From contig CAYNAU010000001.1 in NCBI GenBank assembly GCA_964395715.1, forward strand, positions 641,257-705,256: 64,000 bases of DNA, written 5' to 3'. The DNA is from Porticoccus sp964395715 (lineage in GTDB: Bacteria; Pseudomonadota; Gammaproteobacteria; Pseudomonadales; Porticoccaceae). Of the stretch, positions 1 through 8,302 are shown piece after piece; position 1 is the stretch's first letter; each line of letters starts with the position of its first letter. Below the pieces are notes generated by a model. The model had not been told where the DNA came from and searched no databases. It saw only the letters and a program-made list of their open reading frames with translations. The position numbers and the translations under genes are program-made.

Positions 1-1013
1 CGGAAGGTGGCATCGACACCGTTTCTGTAACTGACTGTCACATCATTCTCGGCTACCTGAACCCCGACAACTTCCTCGGTGGTATTCTGGAGCTGGACGT
101 TCCGCGTGCTAAGCAGTGTGTTAAAGAACAGGTTGCTGATCCGCTGGGTATGACTCTGGAAGATGCAGCTGCCGGTGTAATCGAACTGCTTGACCTGTCT
201 CTGCGTCAGCACCTGCGTGCAATGATCTCTGCTAAAGGTTACAGCCCGAGTGAATTCGTGTGCTTCTCCTACGGTGGTGGTGGTCCGGTTCACGCCTACG
301 GTTACACCAAAGGCTTGGGCTTCAAAGAAACCATTATTCCTGCATGGGCTGCTGGCTTCTCTGCATTCGGTTGTGCGACTGCTGATTTCGAATATCGTTA
401 CGATAAGTCTACCGATATCGGTATCACCAAAGAGTCCACTACGCAGGACAAGCTGGAAGCTGTTCAAACCCTGCAAGCTGCTTGGGATGAGCTGACAGAG
501 AAAGTACTGGAAGAATTCCGTATCAACGGATTTGGTCCAGAAGACGTGACCCTGACTCCCGGATACCGCATGCAGTACCTGGGTCAGTTGAACGACCTGG
601 AAATGAACTCTCCTCTGACTTCTATCTCCAAAGCAGAAGACTGGGATGCTCTCATTACAACCTTTGATGAAACCTACGCTCGTGTATACGCCGATGCAGC
701 ACGTTCTCCGGAACTGGGCTTTGGTATCACCGGTGCCATCCTGCGTGGCTCTGTTGTGACCAAGAAACCCGCTGTGCCGTCCGAGCCTGATGCTGGCCCG
801 ACTCCTCCGGAAGAAGCCTTCATCGGTACTCGTCCGTTCTACTACAACCGTGAGTGGGTTGAAGCGAAACTCTACAAAATGGAAACTCTGCTGCCGGGCA
901 ACCGCATTACTGGTCCTGCTGTTATTGAGTCCGATGCTACTACTTATGTTGTTCCTACTGGCTTCGAAACCTGGTTGGACGGACACCGTCTGTACCACTT
1001 GATTGAAGTGTAA
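1..1013 (+). CDS. acxA: Acetone carboxylase beta subunit, C-terminal part (hydantoinase A family)
   Basis: The open frame runs in from the left edge; about 336 C-terminal residues are visible of a protein that is usually near 717. It matches the C-terminal half of the hydantoinase A / oxoprolinase family, with the glycine-rich SYGGGGPVHA stretch. Two further acx genes follow on the same strand, which identifies it as the beta subunit of the ATP-dependent enzyme that carboxylates acetone to acetoacetate. In the known alpha2-beta2-gamma2 enzyme, nucleotide chemistry resides in the alpha/beta pair. Codon use is strongly biased (GGT, CGT, CTG, AAC), as in very highly expressed proteins. The start and the promoter lie outside the window. 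Confidence 0.93.
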   Translation, partial: EGGIDTVSVTDCHIILGYLNPDNFLGGILELDVPRAKQCVKEQVADPLGMTLEDAAAGVIELLDLSLRQHLRAMISAKGYSPSEFVCFSYGGGGPVHAYGYTKGLGFKETIIPAWAAGFSAFGCATADFEYRYDKSTDIGITKESTTQDKLEAVQTLQAAWDELTEKVLEEFRINGFGPEDVTLTPGYRMQYLGQLNDLEMNSPLTSISKAEDWDALITTFDETYARVYADAARSPELGFGITGAILRGSVVTKKPAVPSEPDAGPTPPEEAFIGTRPFYYNREWVEAKLYKMETLLPGNRITGPAVIESDATTYVVPTGFETWLDGHRLYHLIEV

Positions 1014-1085
1014 GGACCGAGTGTAGCTATCCATAGAGAATTGCTAACGTCGACTAAATAGACGAAAAGATACAGAGGATAAAAA

Positions 1086-3413
1086 ATGACTATTTTACAA
1101 AACCCCCTGGGTACCAAACCGGGCTCACTGCTGAAAAGTGGCCTGACTCTGAACGAGCACCGTAATGCTGTTCTGGAGCGTACAGCCAAGACTGGCTTCT
1201 ACGATGGTCTGAAAGATCTGGAATTTAAAGATTCCGATCCTATTGGTTTTGAGCGGATCTTCTCCAAGGTTCGTGCTGGCCTGGTAAACGCTCGTGAAGT
1301 TGCCAAGAAAATTGCTGCTTCTCCTATCGTTGAGCAGGAAGGTGAGCTGTGTTTCACCCTGTACAACGCTTGTGGTGACTGTGTTGCAACTTCTACTGGC
1401 ATCATCATTCACGTGGGTACCATGGGCGCTGCGATCAAATACATGATCCAGAACAACTGGGAAGCGAACCCCGGCATCGAAGACGGTGACATGTTCACCA
1501 ACAACGACTGTCAAATCGGTAACGTTCACCCCTGTGATATCGCAACCATCGTACCTATCTTCCATGATGGCGTGCTGGTTGGTTGGGTCGGTGGTATGAC
1601 TCACGTAATCGATACTGGTGCGGTAGGTCCTGGTTCTATGTCCAACGGCCAAATCCAGCGTTTCGGTGACGGTATCCAGATCAGCTGCCGTAAAACAGGC
1701 AGAAAAGATACTCCCCTGCGCGATTACCTGCACGAGTCTCAGCGTAACGTGCGTACCACCAAATACTGGATTCTCGATGAGAAAACCCGTATTGCTGGTG
1801 CTCACATGATCCGCGATATGCTTCTCGAAGTAATCGAAGAAGAAGGCGCGGAAGCTGTTGAGAAGTTCATGTACGAAGTGGTTGAAGATGGCCGTCGTGG
1901 TCTGATCAGCCGTATCCGTGCTATGTGTATCCCCGGTAAGGTTAAGACCGTTGCATTCGTTGACGTTCCTTACACCCACCCGGACGTTCATGTTCCGTCT
2001 ACTTTCGCGAAAATGGACAGCATCATGCACGCGCCTTGTACCATCACCGTGAACGCTGATGCTACCTGGCGTCTGGACTTCGAAGGCTGCAGCCGTTGGG
2101 GTTGGCACACTTATAACACCAACCCGACTGCATTTACTTCCGGTATCTGGGTAATGATGACTCAGACTCTGGTTCCTACCGAGCGTATCAATGATGGTCC
2201 TCGTTACGCGACCAGCTTCCACTGCCCTAAAGGCACCTGGACTAACCCGGATGACCGTCGTACAGCTCACGCTGACGCATGGCACTTCCTGGTATCTTCC
2301 TGGAGCTCCTTGTGGCGCGGCCTGAGCCGTACCTACTTCGGTCGCGGTTACCTGGAAGAAGTTAACGCTGGAAACTCCAACCCCTGTAACTGGCTGCAAG
2401 GCGGCGGTGTAAACCAGGACGGCGAAGTTCACGCGGTTAACAGCTTCGAAACTGCTGCCTGTGGTACTGGTGCATGTGCGGTTAAAGACGGTCTGAACCA
2501 CGCTGCTGCGATCTGGAACCCTGAAGGTGATATGGGTGATATCGAGATCTGGGAACTGGCTGAGCCTCTGCTGTACATGGGTCGTCGTATCAAGACCAAC
2601 ACCGGTGGTTACGGTAAGTACCGCGGTGGTCTGGGTTACGAGACACTGCGTATGGTTTGGAACTCTTCTGACTGGACTATGTTCTTCATGGGTAACGGCT
2701 ACATGAACAGTGACTGGGGCCTGATGGGTGGTTATCCGTCAGCTACTGGCTACCGTTTTGAAGCTCACAAAACCGGGCTGAAGAAACGTATCGCTGAAGG
2801 CAAGTCTCTGCCTCTGGGTCAAGACCGCGATCCTCGTGATTGCGAGTTTGAAAAACACCTGGAGCCGGGTGCTATTGTTAAGCGTGACAAGCAGTGTATT
2901 ACCACTGAAGAAATGTTTGACAACGGCGACCTGTACCTGAACTACCTGCGTGGTGGCCCGGGTCTGGGTGATCCGCTGGATCGTGAAATCGAAGCCATTG
3001 AGGAAGACCTGAACGAAAACTTCATCCTCGAAGAGTTTGCCATCAAGATCTACGGCGCTGTTTTCACTAAAGATGATGAAGGCGTTTACACTGTTGATGC
3101 TGACAAAACTAAAGCTCGTCAAGCTGAAATCCGCAAAGAGCGTATTGCTCGCGGTCAGCCTGTCCACGAGTGGATGAAAGGTGAGCGTCAAAACATCATT
3201 GACAAGAAAGCATCTGTGTCCGTTCAGCAAATGTTTGCATCAAGCTTCTATCTGTCGCCCACATTCCTGGCGGAATTCAAAGAGTTCTGGGATCTGCCTG
3301 AGTCTTGGGAACTGCCTGAAGAAGAACTGGGTACTCCTATGTACGGTGCTCGCATCACTATGGAAATTGGTGATCTGCCCGACGTAACCCCAGTTGTCAT
3401 GGTAGAAGAATAA
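1086..3413 (+). CDS. acxB: Acetone carboxylase alpha subunit (hydantoinase B family)
   Basis: 775 residues, almost exactly the length of characterised acetone carboxylase alpha subunits. It is a hydantoinase B family protein; with the beta subunit it phosphorylates bicarbonate and acetone and joins them to acetoacetate, opening acetone and isopropanol catabolism. The ATG has a good ribosome-binding site (AGAGGA, 8 bases upstream) and lies 72 bases after acxA, so the genes form one operon. Highly biased codon use runs through the whole gene and creates a long antisense open frame that I do not regard as real. The final residues are acidic and hydrophobic, with no extra domain. Confidence 0.95.
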   Translation: MTILQNPLGTKPGSLLKSGLTLNEHRNAVLERTAKTGFYDGLKDLEFKDSDPIGFERIFSKVRAGLVNAREVAKKIAASPIVEQEGELCFTLYNACGDCVATSTGIIIHVGTMGAAIKYMIQNNWEANPGIEDGDMFTNNDCQIGNVHPCDIATIVPIFHDGVLVGWVGGMTHVIDTGAVGPGSMSNGQIQRFGDGIQISCRKTGRKDTPLRDYLHESQRNVRTTKYWILDEKTRIAGAHMIRDMLLEVIEEEGAEAVEKFMYEVVEDGRRGLISRIRAMCIPGKVKTVAFVDVPYTHPDVHVPSTFAKMDSIMHAPCTITVNADATWRLDFEGCSRWGWHTYNTNPTAFTSGIWVMMTQTLVPTERINDGPRYATSFHCPKGTWTNPDDRRTAHADAWHFLVSSWSSLWRGLSRTYFGRGYLEEVNAGNSNPCNWLQGGGVNQDGEVHAVNSFETAACGTGACAVKDGLNHAAAIWNPEGDMGDIEIWELAEPLLYMGRRIKTNTGGYGKYRGGLGYETLRMVWNSSDWTMFFMGNGYMNSDWGLMGGYPSATGYRFEAHKTGLKKRIAEGKSLPLGQDRDPRDCEFEKHLEPGAIVKRDKQCITTEEMFDNGDLYLNYLRGGPGLGDPLDREIEAIEEDLNENFILEEFAIKIYGAVFTKDDEGVYTVDADKTKARQAEIRKERIARGQPVHEWMKGERQNIIDKKASVSVQQMFASSFYLSPTFLAEFKEFWDLPESWELPEEELGTPMYGARITMEIGDLPDVTPVVMVEE

Positions 3414-3438
3414 GGCAACCTTGTTTGCCGAGATAGGA

Positions 3439-3468
3439 AGAGCGGGACCGGGTCCCGGCCCCCGCTCT
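3439..3468 (+). other. Intercistronic hairpin between acxB and acxC
   Basis: AGAGCGGG at 3439-3446 pairs with CCCGCTCT at 3461-3468, with further G/C complementarity inside. There is no T-run after it, so it is unlikely to be an efficient terminator. It sits 26 bases after the acxB stop and 39 before the acxC start, the usual place for a processing or 3'-end-protecting structure that sets the dose of the downstream subunit. Confidence 0.6.
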
Positions 3469-3507
3469 ATCACTTGATGAATTGACAGAACATAAGAGAG
3501 TTTAGAT

Positions 3508-4008
3508 ATGTCTACTTACACTAAGAAACAGGTCTCTGACCTGGTTAAAGGTGATCTGGACTGGGATACCGTCCACCTGATGCTTTCCATGCCGAAAGAT
3601 AACGATCGCTACAAGCTGTATATGGAAGTGCTTAACGAAAACGTTGACTATGATGACAAAATCATCCTGGCTCTGGGCCCACGCCTGAACGTTGTTGAGC
3701 GCACTACCGACCAGGAAATCGTTATCAAGTGTGACTGTGGTCACGACTTCGGCGATTACCGTAAAAACTGGAAGCTGGGTGCTCTGATCTACGTTCGTGA
3801 TAGCGTAGAGAAGATGGAGCAGATTTACCCTGCCATCATGGCTCCCGATACTAACTGGCAGGTATACCGTGAGTACTACTGCCCGTCTTGCGGCATTCAG
3901 CACGACGTGGAAGCTCCTACTCCGTGGTACCCTGTAATGCACGACATCCAACCCGACCTGAAGACTTTCTTCGAGTGGATGGATATGCCAGCTCCCGCCA
4001 AAATTTAA
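3508..4008 (+). CDS. acxC: Acetone carboxylase gamma subunit
   Basis: 166 residues, the usual size of the small gamma subunit (about 168). Cysteine pairs at residues 75/77 (CDCG) and 125/128 (CPSCG) form the zinc-binding set expected in this family; in the known enzyme the gamma subunit carries metal and helps form the site where acetone is carboxylated. Last gene of the acx operon, separated from acxB by 94 bases containing a hairpin and followed immediately by a strong terminator. Codon bias matches acxA and acxB. Confidence 0.93.
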   Translation: MSTYTKKQVSDLVKGDLDWDTVHLMLSMPKDNDRYKLYMEVLNENVDYDDKIILALGPRLNVVERTTDQEIVIKCDCGHDFGDYRKNWKLGALIYVRDSVEKMEQIYPAIMAPDTNWQVYREYYCPSCGIQHDVEAPTPWYPVMHDIQPDLKTFFEWMDMPAPAKI

Positions 4009-4021
4009 TGGTGGTTGCTGT

Positions 4022-4054
4022 GGGTCCCGACCTTAGGGTCGGGACCCTTTTTAT
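4022..4054 (+). terminator. Rho-independent terminator of the acx operon
   Basis: GGGTCCCGACC and GGTCGGGACCC form an 11-base stem with a 5-base or smaller loop, followed by TTTTTATTT. It starts 14 bases after the acxC stop. Confidence 0.93.
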
Positions 4055-4272
4055 TTCTGGCTAAGACGTTTCACAAAGTCATGTTGCCAGTGTGTGTTAA
4101 CTCCCGGTGATCAGCTGACTTTTCTTGAGCTAGCAGGGAGACTATACTGCCCCTCCTGCCGCCAACAGCGGCCTATCTGTCTGACACTAGCCAGAAAATC
4201 ACTGAATAATAAACAATGGCCTGACTGCTGTTAGAGCCGTAGTTGATATGTGTAGAAATTGAGGAAAATACT

Positions 4273-4734
4273 ATGTCTCAAGCTGAACAAGCTAATAACG
4301 GGCCGCATTTTTCAATGCAGAAAATTTATTTAAAGCGAAATGAGTATGAAGCGCCTAATGCTGCGACGGTATTCCGTGATGATTGGAAGCCGGAAATTTC
4401 GCTGGATATGGACATCAAAAGCAATACGATCGAAGAAGGCCGCTATGAAGTGCTGCTGACTGTCTCAATTAAAGCCCACAATACAACCAATAATATGGGT
4501 GCCTTCAAATTGGTTGTCGAACAGGCTGCACTATTTTTGATTAGTGGATTCACTAAAGACCACTTGGAAGAGGCGCTCGGATCAGCGTGCCCCGCCATCA
4601 TGTTCCCTTATCTTCGTGAAACTGTTGACCATATGCTGATCAAGGGTGGTTTCCCTCCCCTGATGCTTGCGCCCGTCAACTTTGACGCACTGTATCAGGA
4701 GAAAAAAGCGGGTAAAGAAGCGAAAACGAATTAA
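4273..4734 (+). CDS. secB: Protein-export chaperone SecB
   Basis: 153 residues from the ATG at 4273, which has GAGGAAAAT just upstream; an earlier in-frame start would add ten residues not expected in the family. SecB is a cytoplasmic homotetrameric chaperone that holds preproteins unfolded and hands them to SecA. The conserved SecB sections are all visible: FSMQKIYLKR near the N-terminus, the central hydrophobic strands, and the C-terminal CPAIMFPYLRE and GGFPPLMLAPVNF blocks. It stands alone, with its own upstream region and terminator. A TATACT at 4143-4148 is a possible -10, but I see no good -35 at proper spacing. Confidence 0.96.
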   Translation: MSQAEQANNGPHFSMQKIYLKRNEYEAPNAATVFRDDWKPEISLDMDIKSNTIEEGRYEVLLTVSIKAHNTTNNMGAFKLVVEQAALFLISGFTKDHLEEALGSACPAIMFPYLRETVDHMLIKGGFPPLMLAPVNFDALYQEKKAGKEAKTN

Positions 4735-4756
4735 CCCGCAAATAACTCACAAAAGA

Positions 4757-4791
4757 AAAGCCGCCTTCTCAATAGAAAGCGGCTTTTTTTT
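4757..4791 (+). terminator. Terminator after secB, probably bidirectional
   Basis: AAAGCCGC at 4757-4764 pairs with GCGGCTTT at 4779-4786, followed by a T-run to 4791. A-runs on the left side would let it also stop the leftward GGDEF/EAL transcript ending at 4832. Confidence 0.9.
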
Positions 4792-4831
4792 GCATAAAAA
4801 TATCCAGCAGTGGGAAATGCTGGCTATGTTA

Positions 4832-6577
4832 TTAATGAGAACGGCGCTTGGGGCCGCTATCAATAGAAGTGATACTGGCACTGGGCAAGGGAAGAGAGAT
4901 GTTCTCCTTGGCAAGCATTGCCTCAAATGACTGTCTGGAAACCGGCTTGCTGAAATAATAGCCTTGCAGGTACTGGCAGCCCGACTGGGATAGGTAGCGT
5001 GCTTGGTGGATATTCTCAACACCTTCTGCAGTAGCTGTCAGATTATAGGAGCGGCTGAGCATTAGAATAACGTCTGCGATTTTAAACTGACGCTGTTCGT
5101 CATTGAGTTCAGCAATAAAGATCTTATCAATTTTCAACTTATGCACAGGGAATGCCACAAGCTGGTTGAGAGAGGTAAAGCCTCGGCCAAAATCATCCAG
5201 TGCCAGCGACAGGCCCATGCTATTGAGTGCTTCCAGCACATGCATGGTGCGATCATCGTGATCCACTAACTTTGTCTCGGTAATTTCAAGCTCCAGGTCT
5301 GATGGAGAGAGGTCGTGACTCTTGAGGCACGCATCAATAAAGGCTGGAAGGGAACGATTGCGAAGCTCTCCGGCGGAGAGGTTGATAGAACAGCGAACAG
5401 GCGGTAAACCGCGCTGCCTCCAGTCGCTCAACATTTCACAGCCTTCACTGATGACCCACGCATCAATTTCTTTCATCAAGCCACAGGACTCGGCGATGGG
5501 TACAAATTCGGCGGGTGAAACAGTGCCCAGCGTGTGACTTTGCCAGCGCAGCAGCAGTTCGACACCAGCCAGCTTGAATTCTTTGGACTCAACATAGGGC
5601 TGCAACTCAAGATGAAACTCGTCATTGAGTAACGCTGTTCGCAGAGCCTCCTGTACCTGGCGCTGCCTCTGGAGGATTTTGGACAGTGTCTTGGAGAAAA
5701 AGTGGTAAGTATGCTTGCCGGAGGTTTTTGCCTGGTACATAGCGGCATCGGCATGGCGAATCAACTCATCGGCATTGAGTGCATCGTCGGGATAAGTGGC
5801 GATACCGATAGATGCCTGCACATAAAGTTTATGATTCTCGATTTCAACCGGCTGATGGGTAGACTCAAGAATGCGTTCGGCTACAGAAACGGTTGCCATG
5901 GTGTCCGTCAGTCCCGACAGCAGAATGGCAAATTCGTCACCGGCCAGGCGAGCAATATTGCTGTTTTCATCCGGGTTAATGACAGAGACCAGATCTGTGC
6001 CGCGGGTGATCCGCTTGATGCGGTTGGCAAACTCGGCTAAAACGCGATCGCCGATCTGGTGCCCGTAGTGATCGTTAATTACCTTGAAGTTGTCCAGATC
6101 GATAAACAGCAACGCTAATTTTTTCTGGTCACGGGCACAGGAGGCAATCGCGCTAGTGAGATAGGACTTGAACAGACGCCGGTTCGCCAAACCAGTGAGG
6201 TTGTCATAAAAGGCCAGATGCTTGATTTGAGCTTTGGCTTTACTTTCCGCATCAAATACGTTGAACAATGCATTGTTCAGTGAGATCACTTCGCCGGCTG
6301 TGCCAGAAAGCTCAAGCGGGTTGTGTTCACCGTTGGCTTTTTGTTCGATAGCCTGGGTAAGTGCGTTGATTGGTTTGATAAACAAGCGATGTATTGCGGT
6401 GATTAAGGCGACCATTGAGATAGCAAAAATAGACATCACGGTATAGGTGAGCAGTTCCCAGTCGACTGGAATAACAGTGCTCTGACCCAGCAAACCCACG
6501 GTTAAGACGCCGGTCAATACCAGCGCGATGAAAACCATGACAACTATGAAAACGGTGCGGTAGTTCACATTCATCAT
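4832..6577 (-). CDS. Membrane GGDEF/EAL cyclic-di-GMP protein
   Basis: 581 residues. Two transmembrane helices (about 8-30 and 41-62) with a short periplasmic loop, a HAMP-like linker (about 62-115), a GGDEF domain with the variant AGDEF at 212-216 preceded by RL, then an EAL domain. The EAL domain keeps ExLxR (ELLLR at 340-344), an NLS, an EITET, a DDFG, a KIDK and an AEGVE motif, so phosphodiesterase activity is plausible. AGDEF is also compatible with cyclase activity. It probably adjusts cyclic-di-GMP in response to an unknown membrane or periplasmic cue. It lies 101 bases downstream of rsmE on the same strand, possibly in the same transcript. Confidence 0.9.
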   Translation of the reverse strand: MMNVNYRTVFIVVMVFIALVLTGVLTVGLLGQSTVIPVDWELLTYTVMSIFAISMVALITAIHRLFIKPINALTQAIEQKANGEHNPLELSGTAGEVISLNNALFNVFDAESKAKAQIKHLAFYDNLTGLANRRLFKSYLTSAIASCARDQKKLALLFIDLDNFKVINDHYGHQIGDRVLAEFANRIKRITRGTDLVSVINPDENSNIARLAGDEFAILLSGLTDTMATVSVAERILESTHQPVEIENHKLYVQASIGIATYPDDALNADELIRHADAAMYQAKTSGKHTYHFFSKTLSKILQRQRQVQEALRTALLNDEFHLELQPYVESKEFKLAGVELLLRWQSHTLGTVSPAEFVPIAESCGLMKEIDAWVISEGCEMLSDWRQRGLPPVRCSINLSAGELRNRSLPAFIDACLKSHDLSPSDLELEITETKLVDHDDRTMHVLEALNSMGLSLALDDFGRGFTSLNQLVAFPVHKLKIDKIFIAELNDEQRQFKIADVILMLSRSYNLTATAEGVENIHQARYLSQSGCQYLQGYYFSKPVSRQSFEAMLAKENISLPLPSASITSIDSGPKRRSH

Positions 6578-6678
6578 GCTACCCCTTCCTTGGGTAAAAA
6601 TTGAACTGAGACACTGACATGCTCGCGGCCGATTGAAATACGCAGAGCCTGAAGAATAGACAAAGAAGCGAGGTGTGA

Positions 6679-7413
6679 CTAGGTAAAGTCACCCCAAATC
6701 GACTGAAGGATGCTGATAGCGACAACTGGTGCTGTTTCTGTACGAAATACCCTTGGGCCCAATGCCAGCGGCTGAAAACCTTGCTGTATGGCACTGTCAA
6801 TCTCGTCGGGGGTTAATCCTCCTTCAGGGCCTATCAGCAGGGCGACAGAGGAGCATGTTTCACCTTTTAATTGGTGGAGGGTCTGTGCGCTGCGATGGTG
6901 AAGCACCAGTTTTTTATCGGAAGAGGCTTCGTTCAGCCAAAGATGTAAGTTGCTGGGCTCGTGGATAACGGGCAACTGGTTGCGATAACATTGTTCGCAG
7001 GCGCTCGCGACGATTTGCTGCCAATGGCCCAGCTTTTTTTCGAGACGGTCGCTTTTGAGCTTGACCTCAGTGCGCTCAGTGAAAAGCGGCGTGATTTCAG
7101 TGACACCAGCCTCTGTGGCTTTCTGGATGACCCAGTCCATGCGGTCGCCCCGGGAGAGGCCGATACCGAGATGAATCTGCAGCGGTGATTCACGCTCAAT
7201 GGCGATGGAATCCATAATCCGGGCACGGACACGTTTGCTGCTGCAGTCCGTCAGGATGGCCGGGTGCTCGCCACCGCGGCCGTTAAACAGTGTGATCGGG
7301 TCGCCGGCTTTCAGCCGTAAAACAGCGCCCAGATGACGGGCGACCTGATCTTCCAGGGTGATTTCTGTGCCAACGGTCAGGGGCTGATCGGTAAAAACCC
7401 GGATTTCACGCAT
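6679..7413 (-). CDS. rsmE: 16S rRNA (uracil-1498-N3)-methyltransferase RsmE
   Basis: 244 residues, normal for RsmE. It methylates N3 of U1498 in 16S rRNA using S-adenosylmethionine. SPOUT-fold hallmarks are present: the N-terminal PUA-like part (VARHLGAVLRLKAGD), an IGPEGGLTPDE knot motif and the C-terminal LGPRVFRTETAPV. The start lies five bases after the metF stop, so it is translated from the methionine-cycle transcript; a SAM-using enzyme at the end of a SAM-supply operon makes sense. Confidence 0.95.
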   Translation of the reverse strand: MREIRVFTDQPLTVGTEITLEDQVARHLGAVLRLKAGDPITLFNGRGGEHPAILTDCSSKRVRARIMDSIAIERESPLQIHLGIGLSRGDRMDWVIQKATEAGVTEITPLFTERTEVKLKSDRLEKKLGHWQQIVASACEQCYRNQLPVIHEPSNLHLWLNEASSDKKLVLHHRSAQTLHQLKGETCSSVALLIGPEGGLTPDEIDSAIQQGFQPLALGPRVFRTETAPVVAISILQSIWGDFT

Positions 7414-7418
7414 GGGTA

Positions 7419-8258
7419 TCAGCTTTCGGCAAAGCCCAGATTACGGCACAGCGCCATACAGGTATCGGCCTGGTTCATGGTGTAGAAGTGCAGCCCAGGT
7501 GCGCCACCGGCCAGCAGTGTTTCACACAGTTTGGTTACGACTTCGAGGCCAAATGCCTTAATACTGCCGCTATCGTCGCCAAACTGCGCAAGTCGTCGGC
7601 GAATCCAGCGAGGCACGTCGGCACCGCAATTATCCGAAAAGCGTACCAGGTTCTGGAAGTTGGTGATGGGCATAATGCCCGGAATGATTGGCTGGTCAAT
7701 GCCCTGCTTCTGACACTGTTCCAGGTAATAGAAATAGGCATCGGGGTTGAAAAAATATTGCGTGATGGCGCGACTGGCTCCGGCGGCAAATTTTTGTCCC
7801 AGCCAATAGATATCGCGATCGTAACTTTCAGCCTGGGGATGAATTTCCGGATAACAGGCCACCAGTAATTCAAAGGTGTCACCAAAATGTTCACGGATAA
7901 ACTCCACCAGCTGATTGGCGTACACCAGTTGTGCCATACCACCCATGCCAGAGGGTAAATCGCCGCGCAAGGCGACAATGCGCTTGATGCCAGCGGCCTG
8001 ATAACTTTCGAGAAGATTTTTTACGGCATCGCGGCTGTCGCCACCGAAGGAAAGATGGGGTGTGGCCATGGAGCCGGACTGCTGGATTTCAAACACGATA
8101 TCCCGGGTGTGTTCACGGGTCGAACCACCGGCACCGTAGGTGACCGAGAAAAACTCCGGTTGAAAGCGGGCGAGCTTCTGGTGAGTAACTCGCAACTTAT
8201 CCTGCCCTTCCGGGGTTTTGGGCGGAAAAAACTCAAAGCTGAGGTGGTGTTCAGTCAT
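7419..8258 (-). CDS. metF: Methylenetetrahydrofolate reductase
   Basis: 279 residues. A FAD-dependent TIM-barrel enzyme that reduces 5,10-methylene-THF to 5-methyl-THF, the methyl donor for methionine synthesis. Family motifs include the N-terminal FEFFPPKT, SVTYGAGGS, the ALRGD strand and the C-terminal PGLHFYTMN. It sits between ahcY (44 bases upstream) and rsmE (5 bases downstream) in a leftward operon that closes the S-adenosylmethionine cycle. The ribosome-binding site is weak. Confidence 0.96.
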   Translation of the reverse strand: MTEHHLSFEFFPPKTPEGQDKLRVTHQKLARFQPEFFSVTYGAGGSTREHTRDIVFEIQQSGSMATPHLSFGGDSRDAVKNLLESYQAAGIKRIVALRGDLPSGMGGMAQLVYANQLVEFIREHFGDTFELLVACYPEIHPQAESYDRDIYWLGQKFAAGASRAITQYFFNPDAYFYYLEQCQKQGIDQPIIPGIMPITNFQNLVRFSDNCGADVPRWIRRRLAQFGDDSGSIKAFGLEVVTKLCETLLAGGAPGLHFYTMNQADTCMALCRNLGFAES

Positions 8259-8302
8259 AATAATTCATTGTTCCAGTCATTCAGGGATAGCGAAGACGGC
8301 TA

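Noticed and set aside
1125..2501. 458-codon open frame antisense to acxB
   Set aside because: It is a by-product of strong codon bias in acxB: few reverse-strand stops arise. Its translation is low-complexity-like (Thr/Val rich), lacks a ribosome site and matches no family.
4125..4148. secB promoter TTGAGC / TATACT
   Set aside because: The boxes are only 12 bases apart, so they cannot form one sigma70 promoter; the -10 alone is too weak to claim.
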